15,194 bases of DNA from Candidatus Egaibacter danicus. GTDB lineage: Bacteria > Pseudomonadota > Gammaproteobacteria > Burkholderiales > Burkholderiaceae. Shown here piece after piece: positions 7,517-14,534 of the stretch. Position numbers and translations under genes: made by a program. The stretch spans positions 1 through 15,194 of the forward strand of contig JAABRC010000016.1 in the NCBI GenBank assembly GCA_011391115.1, in the 5' to 3' direction. The notes under the pieces were generated by a model. The model did no database searches. It was given only the letters and a program-made list of their open reading frames with translations, and was not told where the DNA came from. The stretch's first letter is position 1; the number at the start of each line of letters is the position of its first letter.

Positions 7517-9097
7517 TTAGCGGCTGGCTGCAGAAGCAGGAGATGCGGCAGCAGCTGAACTGCCCGAAGCCGCAGAGGCGGCGCCTTGCGGCGGTCGCCC
7601 CAACTCCACGATGCGCACTGCCGTTCCGTCCCGCTGCAAACGCTGCTGACCAGCCACCACCACCGTTTCACCCTCTCCGACCCCCTCGGTAATTTCAACT
7701 TTGCCTTGCCTGCGAACGCCCAGCTTGACCTCCTGCCGCAGCGACACAAACTTGGTGTCAGGCGGCAGTGGGGTGGAAGCAGCAGCTGGTACAGCCGACG
7801 GTTCAACAACCTTGATCACAAACTGGCGTCCTCCCTGAGGAACTATGGCTTCTTCCGGCACGACCAACGCCGAATCCTTGACGGCAAATACGGTAGTCAC
7901 CCGGGCAAACATGCCAGGACGCAATGGCACAGCATTCCCGCTTGCGGCAACGGCGCCCAGATTGCCGGCAACTGTCGGGCGACCTACCCGTGGCGGTGTT
8001 GAACTGCCGGAAGCCTGGGCACCCGAAGCAACCTGAGAATCGACCGGACAACCATTGGCATCAATCAGGCCTGTGCCCGCTGGTCGGCCCGGCGCCGGGG
8101 CGCCAGACTGACCCGCCCTGCCGGTCATGCCAGCGACGATGGGAGGTTTGGAACCAACCGGTTTGCTGCCGGACGACTTGGCCGCAGAAGTGATACCAGC
8201 GGGTTTTCCGGCAGCGCCCGGGCCCGCGGCTCCAGGTCGACCGCCACCCTGCGCCAGGGGCTCGCCCATCGTATTGGGCAACACCGCCCGCACGCCGACT
8301 GATCGTCCATTGGCATCAAGCAGGGGATCGATGGCTTCAATGCGTGCCTTGAACGCGCGACCGGGAAAAGCGTCCAGTTGCAGTTCAACGCCCTGTTGCA
8401 GACGCAGTTTCCCCTGAAAACGTTCGGGCAGGCGGAAGTCCACATACATGCTGCTGATGTCTTCCAGATTCACCAGATCAGCGCCATCCTTGACGTAGTC
8501 CCCAAGATTGACGTTGCGAATACCGACTGTGCCGTCAAAGGGCGCAATGATGGCCATGCGGGACAACCTGGCGCAAGACAACGCAAGCTGCGCTTCCACA
8601 ACCTGCAGATTCGCCGCACTCTCGTCAAGCACCCGTTTCGCCACAAAATTCTGTGCGACCAGCTCCTGATTTCTCTTCAGATTGGCTTGGGCGATTGAAA
8701 CCTGAGCCTGAGCCTGCCGGATTTCAGCACGTTGCAGCACGTCATCCAGTTGCACCAGCACCTGTCCCTTTCGCACGCGCGCGCCATCTGTAAACCCGAG
8801 TTCCCTGACCCGGCCAGCAACCTCGGGACGCATCATCACGCTTTGCCGGGATCGCAACGATCCAACGGACTGGGCATCGTCCTGCAGGGACATCTTTTCA
8901 ACTCTGGCCACCTCGACCCCGGCCGCCCGTGGCGCTGACGCAGCGCCAGCGGGGGCACTGGCGGCGCTGGAAGCGCCGGCCGGTGCTCCGGTGATTTCTT
9001 TGGGGCTGGAAGGCCTTGACTGATACCACCAAGCGGCACCTGAAGCCGCTGCGATACCCACCACTGCCACGACCGAATAAACTGCTTTGGAAGCCAT
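7517..9097 (-). CDS. RND efflux periplasmic adaptor (membrane fusion protein) with a large low-complexity insertion
   Basis: The adaptor links the RND pump to an outer-membrane channel. From the ATG at 9097 it has 526 residues, well over the usual 370-420. An N-terminal membrane anchor (about residues 7-25) is followed by an Ala/Pro/Ser linker, the first lipoyl half (SVMMRPEVAGRVREL, GARVRKGQVLVQLDD), a short alpha-hairpin, the second lipoyl half (MAIIAPFDGTVGIRNV) and the beta-barrel (VDFRLPE, AIDPLLDANGRSVGVRA). The barrel is then interrupted by about 115 residues rich in Gly, Pro, Ala, Ser and Lys (DNA about 7928-8272) before it resumes with LRPGMFARV. A smaller Ala/Pro insert and an Ala/Ser tail occur near the C terminus. 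A TTG at 9133 could extend the protein by 12 residues, but the ATG gives the normal short cytoplasmic end. A weak AAGAGCAG precedes it. Confidence 0.9.
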   Translation of the reverse strand: MASKAVYSVVAVVGIAAASGAAWWYQSRPSSPKEITGAPAGASSAASAPAGAASAPRAAGVEVARVEKMSLQDDAQSVGSLRSRQSVMMRPEVAGRVRELGFTDGARVRKGQVLVQLDDVLQRAEIRQAQAQVSIAQANLKRNQELVAQNFVAKRVLDESAANLQVVEAQLALSCARLSRMAIIAPFDGTVGIRNVNLGDYVKDGADLVNLEDISSMYVDFRLPERFQGKLRLQQGVELQLDAFPGRAFKARIEAIDPLLDANGRSVGVRAVLPNTMGEPLAQGGGRPGAAGPGAAGKPAGITSAAKSSGSKPVGSKPPIVAGMTGRAGQSGAPAPGRPAGTGLIDANGCPVDSQVASGAQASGSSTPPRVGRPTVAGNLGAVAASGNAVPLRPGMFARVTTVFAVKDSALVVPEEAIVPQGGRQFVIKVVEPSAVPAAASTPLPPDTKFVSLRQEVKLGVRRQGKVEITEGVGEGETVVVAGQQRLQRDGTAVRIVELGRPPQGAASAASGSSAAAASPASAASR

Positions 9098-9207
9098 TGA
9101 AAGTCTGCTCTTATGTGATTGTTGAGGCGCCAACCGACTCGTGAATGTATCAGGATGGCCGCAATCCAGTGCAACGCCACGAGGAATCCCGGACTCCTGG
9201 TCAAGTC

Positions 9208-9237
9208 CTTTACCGGAACTTTACAACCAGCTTTTAC
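9208..9237 (-). promoter_or_regulatory. Three GTAAA direct repeats upstream of the efflux operon (CpxR/OmpR-family-like site)
   Basis: Read on the minus strand, GTAAAAG, GTAAAG and GTAAAG begin at 9237, 9224 and 9213, i.e. spaced 13 and 11 bases. The inner pair, GTAAA-N6-GTAAA, fits the CpxR consensus GTAAA-N(4-8)-GTAAA, and the near one-turn spacing is typical of OmpR-family response regulator sites. The site overlaps the last codon and stop of rnhA and lies about 115-140 bases before the adaptor ATG. The only promoter seen downstream of it is weak (TTGCAC at 9169-9174, GATACA at 9146-9151, 17-base spacer). Envelope-stress control of an efflux operon would make sense but is inference. Confidence 0.3.
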
Positions 9238-9689
9238 GTACGACCCAGGGCTTTTTCAACACCCCGGTTCGCCAGTGCATCCGCCCGCTCATTGCCCGGG
9301 TCACCGGCATGCCCCTTGACCCAGCGCCATTCAATCTTGTGCCCTGAAGAGGCCACCAGGGCATCCAGCTGCTGCCACAGCTCGACATTTTTCACCGGCT
9401 GTTTGGCTGCCGTCCGCCAACCCCGAGCCTTCCAGCCCTGAATCCACTCCGTGATGCCTTTGCGCACGTATTCACTGTCCAGATACAGCGTCACCGCACA
9501 AGGTCGTTTCAACGCGTGCAATGCCTCTATCACGGCTGTCAATTCCATGCGGTTGTTGGTGGTGTTGAGCTCCCCACCAAACAACTCCTTGTGGACATGG
9601 CCGTGCTTGAGCCAGACGCCCCAGCCACCCGGTCCCGGATTCCCCTTACAGGCACCATCTGTATAAATTTCAATGTGGTTCAAACTCAT
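9234..9689 (-). CDS. rnhA: Ribonuclease HI
   Basis: A complete 151-residue type 1 RNase H, which cuts the RNA strand of RNA-DNA hybrids in the cytoplasm (primer removal, R-loop clearance). It begins with [20 protein letters not shown] and carries the four acidic metal ligands Asp11, Glu49 (NNRMEL), Asp71 (LYLDSEYV) and Asp137 (NERADALA), plus the loop histidine His127 in VKGHAGD. A basic, Trp-rich substrate-handle helix is present at about 81-100 ([11 protein letters not shown]). Length matches the E. coli enzyme. Its ATG shares the four bases ATGA with the stop of the upstream methyltransferase gene, which indicates translational coupling. In E. coli rnhA likewise neighbours yafS and dnaQ; here dnaQ does not follow and the efflux operon does. 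Confidence 0.97.
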   Translation of the reverse strand: MSLNHIEIYTDGACKGNPGPGGWGVWLKHGHVHKELFGGELNTTNNRMELTAVIEALHALKRPCAVTLYLDSEYVRKGITEWIQGWKARGWRTAAKQPVKNVELWQQLDALVASSGHKIEWRWVKGHAGDPGNERADALANRGVEKALGRT

Positions 9690-10516
9690 TCCTTGTCATT
9701 CATCCAGCCAGATGGTTCGATTTTGCGAACCTGGTTCACTACGGAAACCGGCTTGCCCGCAACGCTTTTACTGATTCTCCAGGCGGGTTCAAGCAATCGC
9801 ATGCCGCGCACCCGTTTAACCGCCACGAGGCAATACACCGCGCCCAAAATGGGCCACCAGCGGTCTCCCACCGCATCCATCCACGAATAGCGATCCAGCC
9901 ATTTTTGACTGCGTACCGCAGGGCGATAACACCCGAAATGCCCCGATTCGACCTCGAAGCTCAACAGGCGCAACCAGTCACGCAGGCGCCAGTAGCCGAT
10001 GAATTCACCCGCCTGCGGCAAATACAGTTCGCCAAAACCCATTCGCTGATACAAATGGCCCCGGCGCTGACGCAATCCCCACAGGCTGGCCGGGTTCAAG
10101 CCGCAAATGACCACCCGACCTTCGGGCACCAGCACGCGCTCCACCTCCCGCAGCGTGGCATGCGGATCGGGGTGTAGCTCCAGTGCATGGGGCAGCACCA
10201 CCAGGTCGAGGCTGCTTTGGGGAAACGGCAGCGCAGTAAAGTCAGTCACCAGCGCCGCTGAGACTCCTTGAGTGGCCGCAGGTACATCACGGCCATCCTG
10301 TTGAAGTTCCCGGCCTTGTGAAGTGCCAGAGGCCAGCCATCGATGGGGCATGCGGTTGGCCTGTAGCGCGTCGATTTCAGGCAAACCCAGCTGCAAGGCA
10401 TGGTATCCAAAAATGTCGGCTACAGCCGCATCCAGCTGAATGCGCTCCCAATCGAGCAGGTAGCGACCCGGCGGTGTCTGAAACCAGTCCTGCAAACCTA
10501 TAATTTGACTGCTCAT
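9686..10516 (-). CDS. YafS-like SAM-dependent methyltransferase family protein, substrate unknown
   Basis: A 276-residue class I methyltransferase-fold protein related to E. coli YafS, which also sits between gloB and rnhA. Seen: an N-terminal [10 protein letters not shown], then [16 protein letters not shown] where SAM motif I is expected but without the usual G-x-G-x-G, then [23 protein letters not shown] (motifs II/III; Asp and the hydrophobic strand), [21 protein letters not shown] (motif post-III, read as LREVERVL then [11 protein letters not shown]) and a C-terminal basic tail. As I recall it, E. coli YafS has the same degenerate motif I, so this is probably a family trait and not decay. 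The ATG at 10516 is preferred over a TTG at 10549, because AGGAAG/GGAA purine runs lie upstream and the product then matches relatives. It overlaps rnhA by 4 bases and shares start-codon bases with gloB. Cellular role unknown. Confidence 0.82.
   Translation of the reverse strand: MSSQIIGLQDWFQTPPGRYLLDWERIQLDAAVADIFGYHALQLGLPEIDALQANRMPHRWLASGTSQGRELQQDGRDVPAATQGVSAALVTDFTALPFPQSSLDLVVLPHALELHPDPHATLREVERVLVPEGRVVICGLNPASLWGLRQRRGHLYQRMGFGELYLPQAGEFIGYWRLRDWLRLLSFEVESGHFGCYRPAVRSQKWLDRYSWMDAVGDRWWPILGAVYCLVAVKRVRGMRLLEPAWRISKSVAGKPVSVVNQVRKIEPSGWMNDKE
10477..10504 (+). promoter_or_regulatory. Candidate gloB promoter with consensus -10, giving an almost leaderless mRNA
   Basis: A perfect TATAAT lies at 10499-10504, only 10 bases before the gloB ATG, with a poor -35 (TCTGAA, 10477-10482) 16 bases upstream. 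Transcription would begin near 10511, leaving about four untranslated bases and no room for a ribosome binding site. It lies wholly within the 5' coding part of the divergent methyltransferase gene. Perfect -10 hexamers can arise by chance, so this stays tentative. Confidence 0.4.
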
Positions 10517-11282
10517 GAATCTGATTCCGCTTCCTGCTTTTACCGACAACTACATCTGGCTGCTGCACAGTGGCCACCATGCGATTGTTGTAGACCCGGG
10601 CGACGCCCAACCTGTTTTGAGCGCCCTGCAGCAATACGGCCTGCAGCTGGACGCGATTCTAGTCACGCATCATCACGCCGACCACGTCGGGGGCGTTGAT
10701 GTCCTGCGTGAAGCTACTGGTGCACGGGTCTGGGGGCCGGCGCGCGAGCGCATTCCCGAGCCGTTGCTGCGCCTGCACCACGGAGACACGGTGGTTGAAC
10801 TGGGCCTGACGTTCTCCGTCATGGACGTACCAGGCCACACATCCGGGCACATTGCCTACTTCTGCCAATCGATGGATGGCGCACCGCTGCTGTTTTGCGG
10901 CGACACCCTGTTTTCGGGTGGTTGTGGACGACTTTTCGAAGGTACCCCTGCCCAAATGCTGGCCTCGCTGGACTCGCTGGCCGCCTTGCCAGGCAACACG
11001 CGTGTCTGTTGCACGCATGAATACACGCTGTCCAACCTGAAATTTGCGCGAGCCGTGGAACCTCGCAACGCAGATTTGAACCAATATAGTGCTTGGTGCG
11101 AGGCGCAACGGTCAAAAGGACAACCTACCCTGCCCTCTTCCATCGCAAAGGAACTTCAGATCAACCCGTTTTTGCGCACGCGCCAACCCGCTGTCGTGGC
11201 TCAGGCTGTGGCGCGGCAGGCTGAAGAACGGGATGAAGTGGCGGTTTTTGCGGCTATCCGCGAATGGAAAAACAAATTCTGA
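10515..11282 (+). CDS. gloB: Hydroxyacylglutathione hydrolase (glyoxalase II)
   Basis: A complete 255-residue glyoxalase II, which hydrolyses S-D-lactoylglutathione to D-lactate and glutathione, the second step of methylglyoxal detoxification, in the cytoplasm. The metallo-beta-lactamase fold is shown by THHHADHVGG (metal ligands His52, His54, Asp56, His57), His108 in PGHTSGH, Asp130 in FCGDTLFSGGCGRLF and His168 in CCTHEYT, matching the binuclear site of the family. The C-terminal helical domain has the glutathione-binding pattern with TLPSSIAKELQINPFLR. The start [15 protein letters not shown] is the typical family N terminus. The ATG at 10515 uses the same CATG as the divergent methyltransferase start, and no Shine-Dalgarno is visible. 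The stop TGA forms TGATG with the mltD start, so the two are coupled. gloB next to mltD is also the E. coli arrangement. Confidence 0.96.
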   Translation: MNLIPLPAFTDNYIWLLHSGHHAIVVDPGDAQPVLSALQQYGLQLDAILVTHHHADHVGGVDVLREATGARVWGPARERIPEPLLRLHHGDTVVELGLTFSVMDVPGHTSGHIAYFCQSMDGAPLLFCGDTLFSGGCGRLFEGTPAQMLASLDSLAALPGNTRVCCTHEYTLSNLKFARAVEPRNADLNQYSAWCEAQRSKGQPTLPSSIAKELQINPFLRTRQPAVVAQAVARQAEERDEVAVFAAIREWKNKF

Positions 11283-12838
11283 TGACTTATTTTCGCATTC
11301 TGTGCCTGTCCGCTTTGTTCTGGCTGACTGGCTGCGCCACCACCACGCCCGGCAGCCCCGCAGACGCCAGCCCAAGCGCGCAAAGCAACAGTGCGGCCGT
11401 TGTGACACCTGGTTTACCAGCAGCCCGCACGGTACCGGCCATCCCTCCAGACTTGGCCATGACCGGCTCGCAGTCAACCGGCCCCCTTCAGAATGTTGCG
11501 AACGGCCAGATCAGCAGCCGCACCGTCGCGACGCTGGAGCCTCCCGCAGATTTGTGGGCACGCATCCGTCAGGGATTTGCCATGCCCGATCTGGAGCATG
11601 ACTTGGTGCATGACCGCGAGCAGTGGTACGTGAGCCGCCCCGATTACATCCTGCGAATGACGGAGCGCTCGCGCAAATACCTGTTCCATATCGTTGAGGA
11701 ACTGGAGCGACGTAACATGCCCACGGAGCTCGCCTTGCTACCCTTCATCGAAAGTGCGTTCAACCCGCAGGCCGTTTCCAGCGCCAAGGCCGCCGGCATG
11801 TGGCAGTTCATGCCCAGCACCGGGAAGTACTTCGAACTCAAGCAGAACGTCTTTCGTGACGACCGGCGCGACGTGCTCGCGTCAACGCGGGCCGCGCTGG
11901 ACTATCTGCAAAAGCTGCACGGCATGTTCGGTGACTGGCACCTGGCTCTCGCGGCCTACAACTGGGGTGAAGGAAGTGTCACGCGGGCCATCGCCAAGAA
12001 CAAGCGCGCAGGTCTGGGTACGTCCTATGCCGACCTGAGCATGCCTGCAGAAACCCGTCTGTATGTGCCCAAGCTTCAGTCGGTCAAAAACATCGTCGCC
12101 ACCCCGCAGTCCTTCAACGCCCAGTTACCTGATATCCCCAATCACCCTTACTTCCAGTCGGTAGATATCACGCGTGATCTGGACGTTGCACTGGCAGCCC
12201 AGCTGGCCGAGATTCCGTTGGAGGATTTCAAGGCACTGAACCCCTCTGCCAGTCGGCCGGTCATTCTGGCGGCAGGCACACCGCAGATCCTGCTTCCCTG
12301 GGATAACGCCATCATCTTCGAGACCAACCTCAAGGCGCGCGGAAATAGCCGTCTGGCCAGTTGGACCGCCTGGACGGCTCCCTCCACCATGAAAGTGGCT
12401 GATGCAGCCAAACGTGTTGGCATGCATGAGGGCCACCTCCGGGAGGTCAACAACATTCCTCCGCGGATGCTGATCAAGGTCGGGTCCACATTGTTGGTGC
12501 CGCGCTCGGAGGGCACTTCCAAAGATGTTTCGGAACAGGTTGCAGACAACGGTCATATGGCACTGGCACCGGAGGTGGTTCTGCGTCGCAGCACCCTGAA
12601 GGCCCGCAAGGGTGAATCCGTAGCCTCCATCGCCAAACGCTATAACCTCAGCGCTTCCAGCGTGGCAGAGTGGAACAAGGTTGCCAGTTCGGCCGCATTC
12701 AAAGTGGGTCAGCAGATCGTGGTTTACCTGCCTGTCCGTGCAAAGCAAGTCGCCCGGATCAAGTCAACCACAAGCAACACCCAGACAATCAAGCCGGTGC
12801 GCCGTGCAGTCGTGATTCAGAAGAAAAAACGCAAGTAA
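11282..12838 (+). CDS. mltD: Membrane-bound lytic murein transglycosylase D, lipoprotein with LysM domains
   Basis: A 518-residue lytic transglycosylase that cleaves the MurNAc-GlcNAc bond of peptidoglycan with formation of 1,6-anhydro ends, acting from the membrane into the periplasm. The signal peptide MTYFRILCLSALFWLTGC ends in a lipobox (LTGC, lipidated Cys18) followed by a Ser/Ala/Pro-rich tether. The SLT domain has the catalytic glutamate in LLPFIESAFNPQA (Glu157) and the motifs AAGMWQFMPSTG and ALAAYNWGEG. Two C-terminal LysM-type segments follow: a weaker one (TMKVADAAKRVGMHEGHL...) and a clearer one (LKARKGESVASIAKRYN). The protein ends in a lysine/arginine-rich tail. The start at 11282 overlaps the gloB stop as TGATG. 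An upstream in-frame ATG at 11264 would add six residues and cannot be excluded. mltD beside gloB is conserved in E. coli. Confidence 0.93.
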   Translation: MTYFRILCLSALFWLTGCATTTPGSPADASPSAQSNSAAVVTPGLPAARTVPAIPPDLAMTGSQSTGPLQNVANGQISSRTVATLEPPADLWARIRQGFAMPDLEHDLVHDREQWYVSRPDYILRMTERSRKYLFHIVEELERRNMPTELALLPFIESAFNPQAVSSAKAAGMWQFMPSTGKYFELKQNVFRDDRRDVLASTRAALDYLQKLHGMFGDWHLALAAYNWGEGSVTRAIAKNKRAGLGTSYADLSMPAETRLYVPKLQSVKNIVATPQSFNAQLPDIPNHPYFQSVDITRDLDVALAAQLAEIPLEDFKALNPSASRPVILAAGTPQILLPWDNAIIFETNLKARGNSRLASWTAWTAPSTMKVADAAKRVGMHEGHLREVNNIPPRMLIKVGSTLLVPRSEGTSKDVSEQVADNGHMALAPEVVLRRSTLKARKGESVASIAKRYNLSASSVAEWNKVASSAAFKVGQQIVVYLPVRAKQVARIKSTTSNTQTIKPVRRAVVIQKKKRK

Positions 12839-12890
12839 ATAGCACTCCAGCCCTTGCAAAATATGCGTGGACAGCTATTATTTTGATAGC
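12838..12890. repeat. Intergenic hairpin element between convergent mltD and the binding-protein gene
   Basis: The stop region of mltD runs into an imperfect long hairpin: AATAGC (12838-12843) pairs with GCTATT (12874-12879), TCCA (12846-12849) with TGGA (12868-12871), and GCA (12856-12858) with TGC (12864-12866). The same GCTAT can instead pair with ATAGC at 12886-12890 (7-base loop), giving two mutually exclusive structures. The sequence style (AATAGC...CCAGCCCTT...GCAGCTATT-like arms) resembles a small intergenic element I recall as frequent in Comamonadaceae; that link is from memory. It fills most of the 72-base gap and may serve as a bidirectional terminator, though no U-tract follows on either strand. 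Confidence 0.45.
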
Positions 12891-12910
12891 AAATAGGAGC
12901 AGGAACCGGG

Positions 12911-13957
12911 CTAGGCCTTGAATTTGGCTTTGGCTTTACGGGCAAATTCGTTGGTAAATGTCTTTGCCAGATCAATCTTGTCGGCTTTCAGGGTGGGCTC
13001 AAAACTGGTCAGCGCCTTCAGCGCAACCTTTGCCCCGTCCTCCGGAATCAACCCATCCAGAGCGATGGCCTCGCGCACCTTGTCAAACGACGCGAGATAC
13101 AGGCCACGGTCGCCGAGCAAATAGGCCTCGGGCACGGTCTTGATCAGATCACTGGGCCCGGCAGTTTGCAGCCACTTCAAACTGTGAACAATGGCATTCG
13201 CCAGCGCTTGAGCCGTGTTGGGGTTCTTTTCCAGAAACGCCAGGGGGGCATACAGACACCCTGCAGGCATGGCCCCGCCAAACACCTCAACCGTACCCTT
13301 GAGCGTACGCGTGTCAGCGATCACCCGAATCTCGCCCTTTTGCTCCAGCATCGTCATCACCGGGTCCGAACTGCTCAGGACGTCAATCTGCCCGGACCGT
13401 ATCGCCGCCAGGGCACTCGCACCCGTGCCAACACCTATAAAAGTCACCTCACCGGGTTTGATTCCGTAGCGTGAGAGCACCAGGCTGGCCACCATGTTGG
13501 TGGACGAACCCGGCGCGGAGACGCCAATCTTTTTGCCACGCAGGTCGGCAGGCCCCCTGTAGGCCGGCAATGTCTTGCGCGATACGCCCAACGCAATCTG
13601 GGGAGCACGCCCCTGCAGCACAAACGCCTGAAAAAACTGGTTTCTGCCTTGCAGGGCGATGGTGTGCTCAAACGCGCCGCTCACCACATCGCCCCCACCT
13701 TCCAGCACGGACTGCAGTGCCTGGGCACCGCCTGGAAAATCGGTGATGGTGACATCAAGCCCTTCAGCCCTAAAAAATCCCAGTTGCTCGGCAATCGTCA
13801 GTGGCAGTGCATAAAAGGCCCCTTTTCCGCCTACCGAAATGGAAACCTTCACTTTTTCCAACCGCGTCTGAGCTCTGAGGTCCTGTGCAGCCAGACAGGC
13901 TGCCGCCAACCCCAATGCGGAGGTGAACCTTCGCCGACTCATGGACATCTGCCGCAT
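12911..13957 (-). CDS. ABC transporter substrate-binding protein, NitT/TauT (NMT1/SsuA-like) family, Tat signal
   Basis: A 348-residue periplasmic binding protein. The N terminus has the twin-arginine motif SRRRF (residues 7-11) and a hydrophobic stretch ending near LRAQ (27-30), so export folded through Tat is likely. The mature part has the family pattern KVKVSISVGGKGAFYALPL, IAEQLGFFRAEGLDVTITDF, GGAQALQSVLEGGGDVVSG and a second lobe beginning DLRGKKIGVSAPGSSTNM. Relatives deliver sulfonates, taurine, nitrate, thiamine precursors or aromatic acids; the ligand cannot be told from sequence. The ATG is preceded by AAGGGA at a good distance. No permease or ATPase gene lies beside it, which is unusual because these systems are normally three-gene operons; the rest may be elsewhere or the protein may be an orphan receptor. 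Confidence 0.88.
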   Translation of the reverse strand: MRQMSMSRRRFTSALGLAAACLAAQDLRAQTRLEKVKVSISVGGKGAFYALPLTIAEQLGFFRAEGLDVTITDFPGGAQALQSVLEGGGDVVSGAFEHTIALQGRNQFFQAFVLQGRAPQIALGVSRKTLPAYRGPADLRGKKIGVSAPGSSTNMVASLVLSRYGIKPGEVTFIGVGTGASALAAIRSGQIDVLSSSDPVMTMLEQKGEIRVIADTRTLKGTVEVFGGAMPAGCLYAPLAFLEKNPNTAQALANAIVHSLKWLQTAGPSDLIKTVPEAYLLGDRGLYLASFDKVREAIALDGLIPEDGAKVALKALTSFEPTLKADKIDLAKTFTNEFARKAKAKFKA

Positions 13958-13981
13958 ACCGATCCCTTGTTTGACTGTTTA

Positions 13982-14015
13982 TTGCTGTTATGCAGCAAGC
14001 GTACCAAGCCCACAA
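13982..14015 (-). promoter_or_regulatory. Promoter with overlapping operator-like inverted repeat before the binding-protein gene
   Basis: On the minus strand TTGTGG (14010-14015) and CATAAC (13987-13992) are separated by 17 bases, a modest sigma-70 promoter starting near 13980, 23 bases before the ATG. The perfect 6-bp dyad TTGCTG-N5-CAGCAA (13982-13998) sits exactly on the -10 element, where a bound repressor would block initiation. No regulator gene lies next to it in the window. Confidence 0.4.
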
Positions 14016-14046
14016 AATACCCGCATCAGGAACTTCCCGAGCGGGT
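14014..14046 (-). terminator. Rho-independent terminator of the ebfC-recR-MAPEG transcript
   Basis: Read leftward, ACCCGC (14041-14046) pairs with GCGGGT (14019-14024), with an inner GGAA-TTCC pairing in the loop, and the stem is followed by ATTTTG. It begins about 28 bases after the MAPEG stop codon. The U-tract is short and the loop long, so strength is uncertain. Confidence 0.5.
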
Positions 14047-14074
14047 TTGTACTTAGGCAGTAGTCAGTAGAAGT

Positions 14075-14488
14075 TCAGCGATAGCCGACGAACATGATCC
14101 CGATATTCACAGCCAGTGCCAGCACCCAGATGATGGAGCGGATGGTGGCAGAGTCGGCCACGTACATCATGATGTACACGAGACGCAGCACCACAAACAG
14201 GAAAGCCAGCGCATCCAGCGGTCCCTGAGCCGCGCCAAGCTGGTGCGCAATGATGACGGCTGCCGCGAAGAAGGGAAACGCTTCAAAGCTGTTGGCCTGG
14301 GCAGCATTTGCACGGGCTCGCCAATCAGTCTGGCTGGCCAGCCAGGCTCGCGGGTTGTGGTTGTCGAAGCCCCCTTCGCGGCGGGATTTTCCGAACATGC
14401 CTGCCTTGGCAACACCGGCGCAAACCAGGGGCAACAGGGCTGCAACCAGTACGCACCAGTAAGCCATGGTGAAGTAGACAAAAGTCAT
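14075..14488 (-). CDS. MAPEG-family integral membrane protein
   Basis: A 137-residue membrane protein of the MAPEG family (eicosanoid/glutathione metabolism superfamily; the bacterial members are mostly uncharacterised). Four hydrophobic segments are visible: AYWCVLVAALLPLVCAG near the N terminus, FEAFPFFAAAVIIAHQLG, LAFLFVVLRLVYIMMYVAD and IIWVLALAVNIGIMFVG. The second to third segments contain the family hallmark NSFEAFPFFAAAV and the arginine-tyrosine motif LRLVYIMMYVAD. The loop FDNHNPRAWLASQ is also typical of bacterial MAPEG proteins. The start at 14488 avoids overlap with recR. A second ATG at 14467 would give MAYWCVL and matches many relatives equally well. Neither has a clear ribosome site. 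It lies 46 bases after recR on the same strand, so it is probably the last gene of that transcript. Enzymatic activity is not established. Confidence 0.85.
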   Translation of the reverse strand: MTFVYFTMAYWCVLVAALLPLVCAGVAKAGMFGKSRREGGFDNHNPRAWLASQTDWRARANAAQANSFEAFPFFAAAVIIAHQLGAAQGPLDALAFLFVVLRLVYIMMYVADSATIRSIIWVLALAVNIGIMFVGYR

Positions 14489-14534
14489 GGGTAATTCAGC
14501 AAAAAAAATCAGTTCATCCGTGAATTGCGCAAAA

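Noticed and set aside
6900..7520. 206-codon open frame on the plus strand
   Set aside because: Antisense to the N-terminal part of the RND pump gene, serine/arginine-rich, with no motif and no ribosome site.
9098..9133. TTG start at 9133 for the efflux adaptor
   Set aside because: The ATG at 9097 gives a normal short cytoplasmic segment before the membrane anchor. The TTG extension has no better ribosome site.
9191..9208. Inverted repeat GGACT-N8-AGTCC between rnhA and the efflux adaptor
   Set aside because: Considered as an rnhA terminator, but the stem is only 5 bp and no T-tract follows in the direction of transcription.
10517..10549. TTG start at 10549 for the yafS-like gene
   Set aside because: The extension is antisense to the conserved gloB N terminus, and relatives start at the M-S-S-Q-like position.
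12125..12748. 207-codon open frame on the minus strand
   Set aside because: Antisense to the second half of mltD, which has clear domain matches; no family features in the shadow product.
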